From contig JAFAZE010000162.1 in NCBI GenBank assembly GCA_019239975.1, positions 33,692 through 97,691 of the forward strand: a stretch of 64,000 nt of DNA, given 5' to 3'. This stretch comes from Streptosporangiaceae bacterium (lineage in GTDB: Bacteria > Actinomycetota > Actinomycetes > Streptosporangiales > Streptosporangiaceae). Shown in pieces: positions 32,760-41,720 of this stretch. How positions within the stretch are numbered: position 1 is the first letter of the stretch; each line of letters starts with the position of its first letter. Below the pieces are notes generated by a model, which saw nothing but the letters and a program-made list of their open reading frames with translations, made no database searches and had not been told where the DNA came from. Both the position numbers and the translations under genes were made by a program.

Positions 32760-33889
32760 AGGATCGCGTCCAGGTACGGGACGTTGAGCGACGCGTCGGC
32801 AGCGTCCCGTACCACGGGCTTGGCGTTGAACGCGACACCGAGTCCCGCCGCCGCGATCATGCCGAGGTCGTTCGCGCCGTCGCCGACGGCGACGGTCTGC
32901 GACAGCGGAACCCCGGCGGCCGCGGCGAACCTGCGAAGCGCGGCGGCCTTGCCGTCACGGTCGATGACCGGGTCGAGCACCCGGCCGGTCAGCTTCCCGT
33001 TGGCTATGTCCAGCACGTTCGCGGCCACGTAGTCGATGCCGAGGCTGACCGCGAGCGGCTCGATCACCGCGGTGAAACCGCCGCTCACGATCCCGCACTT
33101 GCAGCCGAGCCGGCGCAGCGTCGTGATCAGCGTCCGTGCGCCCGGCGTCAGCCGCAGGGCGGCGCGCACCGAGTCGAGGACCGAGGCGTCCAGGCCGGCC
33201 AGCAGCGCGGTGCGCTCCCGCAGCGACGCGGCGAAATCCAGCTCACCGCGCATCGTGGCCTCGGTGATCTTGGCCACCTCGGCCGCGCATCCGGTCCGCT
33301 CCGCAAGCAGGTCGATCACCTCGTCCTGGATCAGCGTCGAGTCCACGTCCATCACGATCAGCCGCATCGCCCGCCGGTGCAGCCCGCCGCGCTGCACCGC
33401 GACATCGACGCCGCGCTGCGCGGCCTCGCGGGCGAGCTCGGCCCGGAGCAGCTCGGGGTCGGCGCCCGATACGTCCAGCTCGATGCACGTCACCGGCTCG
33501 TGCGCGAGACGCCCGATCCGGTCGATGTTGGCGCCGTTGGCCGCGATCCGGCCGGCGATCGCCGCGACCGCGCCGGGCTCCAGCGGGCTGCCCAGCACGC
33601 TGACGTGCAGCCGCCCGCGCCCGGTGGCCGGCTCGCCCGACCCCGTGGTGATCTCCGCGTCCAGGCCCAGGTCGGATGCCAGCGCGGAGACCGACCGGTG
33701 GATCTCGGTCAGATCGGGCGGCCCGTCGCAGGCCATCAGCACGCCGAGCACCAGGCGGCCGCGGATCACGACCTGCTCGATATCCATGACACCGAGCGGG
33801 AAGGGTGCAAGCACGCCGAACAGGCGCGAGGTCACTCCCGGCCGGTCCCGGCCGGTCAGCGTGATCAGCAGCGTGGTCCGCGGTTTCAT
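32702..33889 (-). CDS. serB: Phosphoserine phosphatase with ACT domains
   Basis: About 395 residues. Two ACT-like regulatory domains (residues 5-85 and 93-165: LITLTGRDRPGVTSRLFGVLA; LHVSVLGSPLEPGAVAAIA) precede a HAD phosphatase. The catalytic DVDST motif is near 181-185, SGGFT follows, and GDGANDLGMI supplies the late Asp. It makes serine from phosphoserine. The ATG at 33889 is preferred; a GTG three codons earlier is possible. Its 3' end overlaps the convergent hppA tail. Confidence 0.94.
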   Translation of the reverse strand: MKPRTTLLITLTGRDRPGVTSRLFGVLAPFPLGVMDIEQVVIRGRLVLGVLMACDGPPDLTEIHRSVSALASDLGLDAEITTGSGEPATGRGRLHVSVLGSPLEPGAVAAIAGRIAANGANIDRIGRLAHEPVTCIELDVSGADPELLRAELAREAAQRGVDVAVQRGGLHRRAMRLIVMDVDSTLIQDEVIDLLAERTGCAAEVAKITEATMRGELDFAASLRERTALLAGLDASVLDSVRAALRLTPGARTLITTLRRLGCKCGIVSGGFTAVIEPLAVSLGIDYVAANVLDIANGKLTGRVLDPVIDRDGKAAALRRFAAAAGVPLSQTVAVGDGANDLGMIAAAGLGVAFNAKPVVRDAADASLNVPYLDAILYLLGISRDEVEAAETDES

Positions 33890-33914
33890 GGCGGACACAC
33901 GCTACCTGATCGGG

Positions 33915-34934
33915 TCAGGGGAGCAGGAGGTGGACGTCGCCGAACTCGTGCCAGAGGTAGCGGGCGGAGACCGCCTCTTCGTAGCAGCGGCGGAGGAGAC
34001 CGGGCGGGTGGAAGGCTGCCAGCATGCGCAGGTGTGACGAGCGGGGCTCGTGCAGGCCCGTCAGCAGGGCGTCGGTCACGCGCAGGCCGGCCTCCGGGGT
34101 TACCACGAGATCCGTCCAGCCCGCCGAGGGCACGACGGTGCCGTGAGCCGGGCTGGACCGCGCCGCGGTCTCCAGGGCCCGCACCACCGTCGTGCCGCCA
34201 GCGATCACCCGGCCCCCGTTGCCGCGGGTGAGGTTCACCAGCCGCGCAGTGGCGGGCGGGACGTCGTACTGCTCGGGGTACGGGTCCTCGTCCGCCTCCA
34301 GCGACGACACCCCGCAGTGCAGCGTGACCGGCGCCACCATGACCCCGCGGGCCACCAGGGCGGTCACGGTCCCGGCGCTGAACGGGCGTCCCGCGCTCGG
34401 CATCTCGGCGCTTCCCGGGCGCAGGCCGAACACCGTCTGGTACGCCTCCAGCGGCCACTCCCGCTCCGCGTAGGAATACCTGATCGGCGAGCCGTGCCTG
34501 AGCAGGTAGGGCACCACCGCAACGGATAGCCGGGCCCGCCACAGCCGGGCGGTCGCGCGCTCGAGCAGGGTCAGGGCGGCCCCGCCGGGCAAGCCGATGA
34601 CCTGGGAGGTAACATCCCTCTCGTTCGGTACCGTGGTCTTTCCGGCGACCCGCCGGAGCTCGACGAGCCAGGCTCCGTCCGGCAGCGGCGTGGAGAAGTG
34701 CACGGCGAGGCGGCCGGCCCGCACCGCCGCGGGCAGGGTGCGGGACGTGTTGATCACCAGCAGATCGCCGGGCAGCAGCAGCCCCGGCAGGTCGGTGAAG
34801 CGGCGGTGCGCGACCGTGCCGGCCGAGCGGCGGCTGACCAGCATGCGCACGCCGTCGCGCGGCAGCCCCCGGGACTCCGGCGGAGCTCCGGCCTCCAGCG
34901 CCGGCGGCAGCGCGAACTCGATGGTCGCGGTCAT
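33915..34934 (-). CDS. QueA-like S-adenosylmethionine:tRNA ribosyltransferase-isomerase homolog
   Basis: 339 residues. QueA landmarks: LLLPGDLLVINTSRTLPAAV, YSY-AEREWPLEAYQTVF, PSAGRPFS--T, VTLHCGVSSL and GGRVIAGGTTVVRALE. QueA adds the ribosyl part of SAM to preQ1-tRNA, but no tgt or other queuosine gene is in the window, and actinobacteria often carry this shorter QueA-like form without that pathway, so the substrate is uncertain. Its ATG overlaps the SDR stop (ATGA), so the two are coupled. Confidence 0.85.
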   Translation of the reverse strand: MTATIEFALPPALEAGAPPESRGLPRDGVRMLVSRRSAGTVAHRRFTDLPGLLLPGDLLVINTSRTLPAAVRAGRLAVHFSTPLPDGAWLVELRRVAGKTTVPNERDVTSQVIGLPGGAALTLLERATARLWRARLSVAVVPYLLRHGSPIRYSYAEREWPLEAYQTVFGLRPGSAEMPSAGRPFSAGTVTALVARGVMVAPVTLHCGVSSLEADEDPYPEQYDVPPATARLVNLTRGNGGRVIAGGTTVVRALETAARSSPAHGTVVPSAGWTDLVVTPEAGLRVTDALLTGLHEPRSSHLRMLAAFHPPGLLRRCYEEAVSARYLWHEFGDVHLLLP

Positions 34935-35644
34935 CCTGTCTCCACGGGCATCAGCTCCGCCGCGCGGTACCGGCCGCTCGGCAGCCGTTCGCTGATCAGG
35001 CGGCGGAACGCCGGGACGACCGACGCGGGCTCCGGGCGATCCGAGATGTCCTCGCCGGGAAACGCGAGCTGGTGCATGTCGGTGCGCAGGTCGCCGGGGT
35101 CCACCCACCACACGCGGATCGCGTTCTCCTCCGCCGCGAGCACGTTCGACGCCTGCTCGAGCGCGGCCTTCACGGCCCCGTATCCGCCCCAGCCGGCGTA
35201 GGGCTCCACCGCGGCGTCGGACGTGACATTCAGCACCGCGCCGCCTCGCTCGCGCAGCAACGGCAGCAGCAGCTGGGTGAGCGCGACCGGCGCGATCACG
35301 TTCACCTCGAACGCCGCGCGCAGCTCGCCGGGAGGGTAGTCGGCGAGCGCGGGCAGCGGGCTGGCGCCCAGCGTGCCGGCGTTGTTGACGAGCAGGTCGA
35401 GACCGCCCATGCCGACGGCGACCTTGCGCAGCGCGGCGCGGTGCGCCGGGTCGGTGACGTCGCCGCGGACGACGGCGACGACCGTATCGTGCCCGGCTTC
35501 CTGAATTTCTTCCGCCGCGAGGTCCAGCGCGCCGCCGTCTCTGGCGTCGACGATGAGCCCGTACCCGTCTCGGGCCAGCCCCGCGGCGAGCGCGCGTCCC
35601 AGTCCCCGGGACGCCCCCGTGATCAGTGCAACTCGTGTACCCAT
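34931..35644 (-). CDS. Short-chain dehydrogenase/reductase
   Basis: 237 residues with a Rossmann fold: the cofactor loop TGASRGLG at residues 9-16, NNAG near 90, a Ser in NVTSDAA, and the YGAVK (Y-x3-K) active site near 157. It is a classical SDR, NAD(P)-dependent, substrate unknown. The ATG at 35644 starts right at the Rossmann fold. Translationally coupled to the QueA-like gene; divergent from the histidine kinase gene. Confidence 0.92.
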   Translation of the reverse strand: MGTRVALITGASRGLGRALAAGLARDGYGLIVDARDGGALDLAAEEIQEAGHDTVVAVVRGDVTDPAHRAALRKVAVGMGGLDLLVNNAGTLGASPLPALADYPPGELRAAFEVNVIAPVALTQLLLPLLRERGGAVLNVTSDAAVEPYAGWGGYGAVKAALEQASNVLAAEENAIRVWWVDPGDLRTDMHQLAFPGEDISDRPEPASVVPAFRRLISERLPSGRYRAAELMPVETG

Positions 35645-35768
35645 ACCGGGCACGCTAGGCGCGCCGCCCGCCGGGCGCATCGGCCGGGCGGCGCGGTGGG
35701 CGCCGGCCGATGGTCCTAGGACCCCTGGCCGATTCCCGGCGCCGCCGGGACCGGATAACGTCATCGGC

Positions 35769-36884
35769 ATGGAGGCCTGTCTCGACGAGCTGTACCTGGT
35801 CAGCCAGGCGGTGCTCGCGGTCAGCAGGCAGATGTCAACCCGTGACGTGCTGCACGTGATCGTCAGATCCGCCCGGACGCTGGCCGCCGCGCGGTACGCG
35901 GCGCTCGGCGTGCCGGACGACCACGGGTCGTTCGCCGAGTTCATCACCTCGGGGATATCGCCCGCCGTGCACCGGGCCATCGGGCCGCTGCCCCGGCAGC
36001 ACGGCATGCTCGGCGTCCTGCTGCGGGAGGGCAAGCCCGAACGGCTGGCCGACATCAGAAAGGACCCGAGGTTCGAGGGGTGGCCGGCCGCTCACCCCGA
36101 CCTCGGCAGCTTCCTCGGGGTGCCGGTCAAGAACGGCGACGACGTGCTCGGGATCATCTTCGTCGCCAGCAAGCACGGCGGCGGCGAGTTCACCGGACGC
36201 GACGAGGAGCTGCTCACGCTGTTCGCGGCGCACGCGGCGATCGCGCTGACCAACGCCCGGCTCTACGAGCGCAGCCGCGAGGTCTCGGTGCTCGAGGAGC
36301 GTGCGCGGCTGGCCAGAGACCTGCACGACGCGGTGTCACAGAAGCTGTTCAGCATCCGGGCGAACGCCCGCGCCGCGGCGGTGCTGGCGGTCAGGGACCC
36401 AGCCCGCGCCGTCGCCGCGATCAAGGTGATCGAGGACCTCGGGGCGGAGGCGCAGGCCGAGCTGCGCGCGGCCATCGACGGGCTGGCGCCGCCGGGCCTC
36501 GACGGGCTCGCGGGGTCGCTGACCAGGTACGCGGTGCTCGCCGGGCGCGCGCACGGCATACCGGTGCGCGTCGCGGTCGCGGACATCCCGCCGCCCGGCG
36601 AGCGCGCCGAGGCGGCGCTGTACCGGGTGGCGCAGGAGGCGCTGCACAACGCGCTGCGGCATTCGGGCGCCCGCGAGGTGAGCGTTTCGCTGTCGCGGAC
36701 CGGCCGCCGGGTGGTCCTCGAGGTCGCCGACGACGGCACCGGGTTCGACACGCGCGGGACGCGGCCGCGCGGCCTCGGGCTCGCCTCGATGCGCGAGCGC
36801 GCGGCGGCGGTGGGAGGGGTTCTCACCGTGCGTTCGGCACCCGGGTCGGGTACCACGGTACGGCTGGCGGTGCCCGTTGGCTGA
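35769..36884 (+). CDS. GAF-domain histidine kinase (NarL/DevS-like)
   Basis: 371 residues. A GAF domain (about 18-165; ARYAALGVPDDHGSFAEFITSG ... SFLGVPVKNGDDVLGIIFVASK) is followed by a HisKA_3 dimerisation region, the phosphorylated His186 in ARDLHDAVSQ, and an ATPase domain with EALHNALRHSGA (N box), DDGTGFD and GLGLASMRERA. It has no membrane segment, so it senses a cytosolic signal. Its 3' end overlaps the TTG start of its response regulator. Confidence 0.92.
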   Translation: MEACLDELYLVSQAVLAVSRQMSTRDVLHVIVRSARTLAAARYAALGVPDDHGSFAEFITSGISPAVHRAIGPLPRQHGMLGVLLREGKPERLADIRKDPRFEGWPAAHPDLGSFLGVPVKNGDDVLGIIFVASKHGGGEFTGRDEELLTLFAAHAAIALTNARLYERSREVSVLEERARLARDLHDAVSQKLFSIRANARAAAVLAVRDPARAVAAIKVIEDLGAEAQAELRAAIDGLAPPGLDGLAGSLTRYAVLAGRAHGIPVRVAVADIPPPGERAEAALYRVAQEALHNALRHSGAREVSVSLSRTGRRVVLEVADDGTGFDTRGTRPRGLGLASMRERAAAVGGVLTVRSAPGSGTTVRLAVPVG

Positions 36885-37539
36885 CGGCATCACCGTGCTG
36901 ATCGTCGACGACCATCCCGTCGTGCGGCAGGGCCTGCGGGCGCTGCTCGAGGTGCAGGACGGGATCGTGGTCGCGGACGAGGCTGCCGACGGGGACGCCG
37001 CGCTGGCGCTGGCCGCGGCCCTGCGGCCGGACATCGTCCTGCTCGACCTGAAGCTGCCGGGCATGGACGGCATCGCCGTGCTCAGCGCGCTCCGCGAGCG
37101 CCGTGTCGCGTCGCGCGTGCTGGTGCTGACCAGCGCCACGGATCCGGACTCCGCCAGCCTCGCGGTACGCGCCGGCGCCGCGGGTGTGCTGTACAAGGAC
37201 GTGGACCCGGACGCGCTCGTCCGCGCGATCCGTTCGGTGCACGACGGCAACATGCTGCTCGCACCGGAGGCGGCGCGCCCGCTGATGCGCCCCGGCGGCT
37301 GGCGGGCCGGCGGCCTCGGCGCGCTCACCACCCGGGAACGCGAGGTGCTCGCCCAGATCGCCGAGGGCAAGTCCAACCGGGAGATCGCCCGCCTGCTGCA
37401 CGTCTCGGAGAAGACGGTCAAGGCCCATGTGAGCGCCGTTCTGGCCAAGCTCGGGGTGCAGGACCGCACGCAGGCCGCGCTTTACGCGGTGCGCCATGCC
37501 GGCCCGGAGGGTCACCCACGGCCAGGCGCCCGGCCCTGA
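36877..37539 (+). CDS. LuxR/NarL-family response regulator
   Basis: 220 residues. The receiver domain has VLIVDDHPVVRQGLR, phospho-acceptor Asp57 in VLLDLKLPG, the Thr/Ser in VLTSATD and Lys in LYKDVD. The output domain is LTTREREVLAQIAEGKSNRE, then EKTVKAHVSAVLAKLG, a LuxR helix-turn-helix. The TTG start lies within the kinase's last codons, so the pair is translationally coupled. A hairpin at 37586-37604 follows. Confidence 0.92.
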   Translation: MADGITVLIVDDHPVVRQGLRALLEVQDGIVVADEAADGDAALALAAALRPDIVLLDLKLPGMDGIAVLSALRERRVASRVLVLTSATDPDSASLAVRAGAAGVLYKDVDPDALVRAIRSVHDGNMLLAPEAARPLMRPGGWRAGGLGALTTREREVLAQIAEGKSNREIARLLHVSEKTVKAHVSAVLAKLGVQDRTQAALYAVRHAGPEGHPRPGARP

Positions 37540-37585
37540 GGACCGGCAGGCCTTGTGGGCAGGCTTGCCCGCGAGGCCGCCGCGT

Positions 37586-37604
37586 CCCCCGCTGGGCGCG
37601 GGGG
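37586..37604. terminator. Hairpin after the response regulator
   Basis: CCCCCGC (37586-37592), loop TGGGC, GCGGGGG (37598-37604), 47 bp after the stop and before the ABC ATPase gene. Confidence 0.6.
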
Positions 37605-37675
37605 GCCGTCGTGACGTAGGTTCGGTCTCGGTGGCTGCGGTCCGGCGGCCGGCCGGGTGAGGACGGGAGGCCAGG

Positions 37676-38623
37676 TTGTCTGACGAGGTGCTGAGGCTGC
37701 GCGGCGTCGCGGTGCGGCGTGAGACGTCCATGCTGCTGCGCAGCATCGACTGGACGGCACACGAGGACGAGCGCTGGATCGTGATCGGGCCGAACGGGGC
37801 GGGCAAGACGACGCTGCTCCAGGTGGCGGCCACACTGCTGTTCCCGACCGAGGGAACCGTGGAGGTGCTCGGCCAGCGGCTGGGCGAGGTCGACGTCTTC
37901 GACCTGCGTCCGCGGATCGGGCTGACCAGCGCCGCGCTGGCCGAGCGTGTGCCGGCCGGGGAGAAGGTCATCGACCTGGTCCTGACCGCTTCCTACGCGA
38001 TCCTCGGCAGGTGGAAGGAGGAGTACGAGTCCGCCGACGTCACGAGGGCGGTGGAGCTGCTCGACGCGCTCGGTTGCGCGCACCTGATCCGCCGCCGGTT
38101 CGCGACGCTGTCCGAGGGAGAGCGCAAGCGGGTGCAGATCGCACGCGCGCTGATGCCGGACCCGGAACTGCTGCTGCTCGACGAGCCTGCCGCCGGCCTG
38201 GACCTGGGCGGGCGGGAGGACCTGCTGCAGCGGCTTTCGCAGCTCGCCCGCAACCCCAAGGCGCCGATGATGGTCCTGGTTACGCACCATGTGGAGGAGG
38301 TGCCCGACGGGTTCACGCACGCCATGCTGCTGCGCCGCGGCTCGGTGCTCGCCGCCGGCCCGGTCGCGGACGTCTTCACCGCGCGCAACCTGTCCAAGTG
38401 CTTCGGTATCCCGCTGGAGATCGAGTACCGGCGCTCGCGCTGGAGCGCTTTTGCCAGCCCGGGGGGGCGACCCCCCGGAACCCCCCGGTTACCCGCGGCG
38501 GTTCTCGCCGTGGCATCGCGCGGCCGGAGGGCCGTGGGCGAAATCCCTGGGCGGGAAGGGGTTGCTGGCACTCTACGGCGGGCGCCGGTACCGTGTACGT
38601 GTCGGGTCGTGCGAGCGGAGTAG
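37676..38623 (+). CDS. ABC transporter-type ATPase with extended C-terminus
   Basis: 315 residues. Walker A GPNGAGKTT (near 39), signature LSEGERKRVQIARAL (near 146), Walker B LLLLDEPAAGLD, and the switch His in LVTHHVEEVP. Relatives are soluble ATPases of about 260 residues that end near YRRSRWSA; here the frame runs about 50 residues further through a G/C homopolymer-rich hairpin (38459-38487). This suggests loss of the normal stop or a frameshift. TTG start. No permease gene is adjacent; the SPFH gene follows within 6 bp. Confidence 0.85.
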   Translation: MSDEVLRLRGVAVRRETSMLLRSIDWTAHEDERWIVIGPNGAGKTTLLQVAATLLFPTEGTVEVLGQRLGEVDVFDLRPRIGLTSAALAERVPAGEKVIDLVLTASYAILGRWKEEYESADVTRAVELLDALGCAHLIRRRFATLSEGERKRVQIARALMPDPELLLLDEPAAGLDLGGREDLLQRLSQLARNPKAPMMVLVTHHVEEVPDGFTHAMLLRRGSVLAAGPVADVFTARNLSKCFGIPLEIEYRRSRWSAFASPGGRPPGTPRLPAAVLAVASRGRRAVGEIPGREGVAGTLRRAPVPCTCRVVRAE

Positions 38624-38628
38624 CCGAG

Positions 38629-39642
38629 ATGAGCACCATAGTCGCGATCGTCCTGCTAGTTGTCGTCGTGTTCCTCGCACTGTTCGCGGTGATCAGGGCC
38701 GTGCGGATCGTGCCGCAGGCGCAGGCGGGAATCGTGGAGCGCTTCGGCCGTTACCACCGGACGCTCAACGCGGGGCTGAACCTGGTGATGCCGTTCATCG
38801 ACCGGCTGCGGCCGCTCATCGACCTGCGCGAGCAGGTGGTCAGCTTCCCGCCGCAGCCGGTGATCACGAAGGACAACCTCGTCGTCGGCATCGACACGGT
38901 GATCTACTTCCAGGTGACGGACGCCAGGGCCGCCACCTACGAGATCGCCAACTACGTCGCGGCGGTCGAGCAGCTCACCGTCACCACGCTGCGCAACGTC
39001 GTCGGCGGGATGGACCTGGACACCACGCTCACCTCCCGTGACAAGATCAACGGCGAGCTTCGCCGCGAGCTGGACGAGGCGACCGGGAAGTGGGGGCTGC
39101 GGGTCAGCAGGGTCGAGCTGAAGGCCATCGAGCCGCCGTCGTCCATCCAGGACTCGATGGAGAAGCAGATGCGGGCCGACCGTGACAAGCGCGCGGCCAT
39201 CCTGTCCGCCGAGGGGTCCAAGCAGGCCGCGATCCTGACCGCCGAGGGCGAGAAGCAGGCGGCGGTGCTCCGGGCGCGGGGTGAGGCGGAGGCGGCCGTG
39301 GTGCGCGCGGAGGCCGACGCGCGGGCGCAGGCGGCGCGGGCGCAGGGCCAGGCGCAGGCGATCATCACCGTGTTCCGTGCCATCCACGACGGCAATCCCG
39401 ACCAGCGGCTGCTCGCCTACCAGTACATGCAGATGCTGCCGCAGATCGCGCAGGGCGACGCCAACAAGGTCTGGATCGTGCCGAGCGAGATAGGCAAGGC
39501 GCTGGAGGGCATCGGCGGCCTCCTCGGCGGCGGCGCCGCCGGCGACCAGGGCCGCCCGGTGACGGCGGCCGATGGGGTGGTGCCGCCCCCGCCGCCCGCC
39601 CCCGACAACGCGGGCAGCATCACGCGTCTCCCCCGCACCTGA
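38629..39642 (+). CDS. SPFH/Band 7 (stomatin-like) membrane protein
   Basis: 337 residues. One N-terminal membrane anchor (IVAIVLLVVVVFLALFAVI) precedes the SPFH domain: VPQAQAGIVERFGRYHRTL, PLIDLREQVV, VGIDTVIYFQVTD, TLRNVVGGMDLD. A long Ala/Glu-rich coiled coil (about 185-250) with repeated AEGxKQAAIL follows, then a Gly/Pro-rich tail. Stomatins form membrane rings that recruit or regulate other proteins such as FtsH or NfeD-type proteases. The ATG at 38629 starts 5 bases after the ABC ATPase stop. Confidence 0.92.
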   Translation: MSTIVAIVLLVVVVFLALFAVIRAVRIVPQAQAGIVERFGRYHRTLNAGLNLVMPFIDRLRPLIDLREQVVSFPPQPVITKDNLVVGIDTVIYFQVTDARAATYEIANYVAAVEQLTVTTLRNVVGGMDLDTTLTSRDKINGELRRELDEATGKWGLRVSRVELKAIEPPSSIQDSMEKQMRADRDKRAAILSAEGSKQAAILTAEGEKQAAVLRARGEAEAAVVRAEADARAQAARAQGQAQAIITVFRAIHDGNPDQRLLAYQYMQMLPQIAQGDANKVWIVPSEIGKALEGIGGLLGGGAAGDQGRPVTAADGVVPPPPPAPDNAGSITRLPRT

Positions 39643-39669
39643 GGCTGCGGCTGGAGCGCGTTCCGAGCC

Positions 39670-39720
39670 GGTTTTGGGTGCAATCCGCGTCGCTGTCACA
39701 GCGCGAATCGCACCCAAACC
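39670..39720. terminator. Long hairpin between convergent genes
   Basis: GGTTTTGGGTGC (39670-39681) and GCACCCAAACC (39710-39720) pair with one bulge, with further pairing inside (CGCTGT/ACAGCG). It lies between the convergent SPFH and Rieske genes and could terminate both. Confidence 0.65.
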
Positions 39721-39830
39721 GCTGGGCCGCGCTTCATGGGCTCCGCCTGGCAGGGCGCCGCCCGGCAGGCGCGCTTCAGCGGGCGGGGCGCCGCTTCGCG
39801 GGGTGGCGTCTCTTCTGCGGCGGGGACGGC

Positions 39831-40880
39831 TCAGCGGCGGGGGCGGACCTGGACCCAGCCGGACTCGCTGACGCGGGTCTCGAACGAGGGCTGCCGCGCG
39901 GTGGCCGGGCCGTGCAGCACGGTGCCGTCGGCGACCCGGAACGTGGAGCCGTGCCACGGGCACACCACGCAGCTCGCGCCCCGCGCGGTGACGACGCGGC
40001 CCTGGTGCAGCGGGCCGCCCAGGTGCGCGCAGTGGTCCGACAGCACGTGCACGGTGCTGCCCTGGCGCAGCACGAACAGGCTCAGGTAGCCGAGCTGGCG
40101 GCGGGCGGGACGCCCGTCGGGCAGCTCGCGGGCCGGGCAGAGGTCGTGCCAGCCCAGCCCGGACAGGTGCCCGATGGGCTCGGCGTGGCTCGCGCCCGCG
40201 CCGAGCCGCAGCGCCAGGTGGCCGCCCAGATACGCTCCGGCGGTCGCCGCGGTCAGGCCGCCAGCGGAAAGGACCTTGCCCTGCGCGTGCCGTCCCGCGG
40301 CCCGCGCGAGCAGCGACGCGCCGAACAGGGTCGCCGCGCTCAGCTGCGAGACGGCGTGCACGAAGCCGACCCGCTGCTGGTGCCGGTGCAGCGCCGACCA
40401 GTCCGCGAGCCCGGTCGCGCCGGCCGGCAAGGTGGCGGCCAGCCCGGCCGCGACCAGCGTGCGCGACGCGCGCTCGGTGCCGCGGAAGAAGTCCAGCAGC
40501 ACGGCCGACGTCCAGCAGCCGAGCGGCAGCCGCACCAGCGCCGGGTGCGCCGGCTGGCCGAACGGCACGCCGTGCAGCGCGTCGGTTCTCGGCCCCGCGG
40601 GCAGCGCCCGCACGACGGTCTCGGACAGCACCCGCACCGGGTGATCCAGGCCGGGGGATCGCTCGATGCGCTCGGCGACCGCCACGGGCCGTGGTACCGG
40701 GAGCTTTCCGGATACCGCCCGCCGGGCGCGCCTGGGCGCGGGAACGAGGCGGACAAGGCGGCCCGGGCCATGGGCCGGGCCGGGGACGGAACGGTTTCGG
40801 CTGGCCGCGGCCGCCCTGTCCCTGCCGCCGCGGTAGAACAGCCTGACGAGGGATTGCCTCACGACTTGGTCCCTACCCAC
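39831..40880 (-). CDS. Rieske [2Fe-2S] protein with DUF2231-like membrane domain
   Basis: 349 residues. The first 60 residues are basic and disordered. Residues about 95-235 form a DUF2231-like module with four hydrophobic helices (HPALVRLPLGCWTSAVLLD starts the first). The C-terminus is a Rieske domain with C-x-H (CAHLGG) and C-x2-H (CPWHGSTF). It is probably a membrane-bound electron-transfer protein; partner unknown. Start uncertain, since the N-terminal stretch is not conserved-looking. Confidence 0.85.
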   Translation of the reverse strand: MGRDQVVRQSLVRLFYRGGRDRAAAASRNRSVPGPAHGPGRLVRLVPAPRRARRAVSGKLPVPRPVAVAERIERSPGLDHPVRVLSETVVRALPAGPRTDALHGVPFGQPAHPALVRLPLGCWTSAVLLDFFRGTERASRTLVAAGLAATLPAGATGLADWSALHRHQQRVGFVHAVSQLSAATLFGASLLARAAGRHAQGKVLSAGGLTAATAGAYLGGHLALRLGAGASHAEPIGHLSGLGWHDLCPARELPDGRPARRQLGYLSLFVLRQGSTVHVLSDHCAHLGGPLHQGRVVTARGASCVVCPWHGSTFRVADGTVLHGPATARQPSFETRVSESGWVQVRPRR

Positions 40881-40898
40881 GCCCGGGGTATGCCTACC

Positions 40899-41537
40899 TC
40901 ACGCGCCGGTGGCCGGCCGGGGACCGGCTGGCAAATTCCCGGTGAGGAACCCCTGCCGCACCGCGTCCTCGACAAGCCCGCGCGCGTACGAGCCGAGCGC
41001 CGGTGACCCGTCGGCGATGAGGCGCACCTTGCCGAGGACCTGGTCCGCGGTGACCCCGTGGGTGCGCCAGGTGCCTCCGCCGGCGGCGTGGTTGAGGAGA
41101 ATCGGCTGAAGCCGGTCCATCGCCCTCGCGAACCGGGCCTCGGCGGTCTCCCGCTCGCAGAATTCCGCCCACAGCGCGCGCACCGACGATTCCTGCCCCG
41201 CGGGCAGCAGGCCGAACAGGCGCTCGGCGGCGGTCTGCTCGGCGGCATCCTGGCGCCGCTGGTCGGCCTCGGGAGCGTACAGGAAAAGGTCACCCGCGTC
41301 GATCTCCACGAGATCGTGCAGCAGAAGCATGCTCATGACCCGGCAGATGTCGGTTCCCGGCGGGGCCAGCGGGCCGAGCACGAGCGCCATCAGGGCGATG
41401 TGCCAGGAATGCTCGGCCGAGTTCTCCCGCCGGGAGCCGCCGGTCACCGTGTTCTGCCGCAGCACGGCGGTCAGCCGCCCGGCCTCCATGATGAAGCGGA
41501 TCTGCCTGCCGAGAGAGTCAGCGTCGATGGGTTCCAT
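40899..41537 (-). CDS. HD-domain phosphohydrolase (YfbR-like 5'-deoxynucleotidase)
   Basis: About 212 residues. RRENSAEHSWH supplies the first His pair, LLLHDLVEIDAGD the HD dyad, and a later Asp (AMDRLQPILLN) completes the metal site. YfbR-type enzymes dephosphorylate deoxynucleoside monophosphates. ATG at 41537 or 41546. It is on the same strand as the Rieske gene, 18 bp upstream. Confidence 0.88.
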   Translation of the reverse strand: MEPIDADSLGRQIRFIMEAGRLTAVLRQNTVTGGSRRENSAEHSWHIALMALVLGPLAPPGTDICRVMSMLLLHDLVEIDAGDLFLYAPEADQRRQDAAEQTAAERLFGLLPAGQESSVRALWAEFCERETAEARFARAMDRLQPILLNHAAGGGTWRTHGVTADQVLGKVRLIADGSPALGSYARGLVEDAVRQGFLTGNLPAGPRPATGA

Positions 41538-41720
41538 GCCGCCCATTGTGAAGCGCTGGTGTCACCGCTCATGTTCGCGCTGCCGCCGGCGGCGTCACAG
41601 CGCCATCCCGGACCCCGTCTACTGGGACAGGCGCGAAACGGCCCCGCTGTGGTTCTCGCCGCAGCCGTAACCCGTTGTGGTTCCCGGCGCAGCAGCGCGG
41701 CTTGCGCGGCGCTGGCCGCC

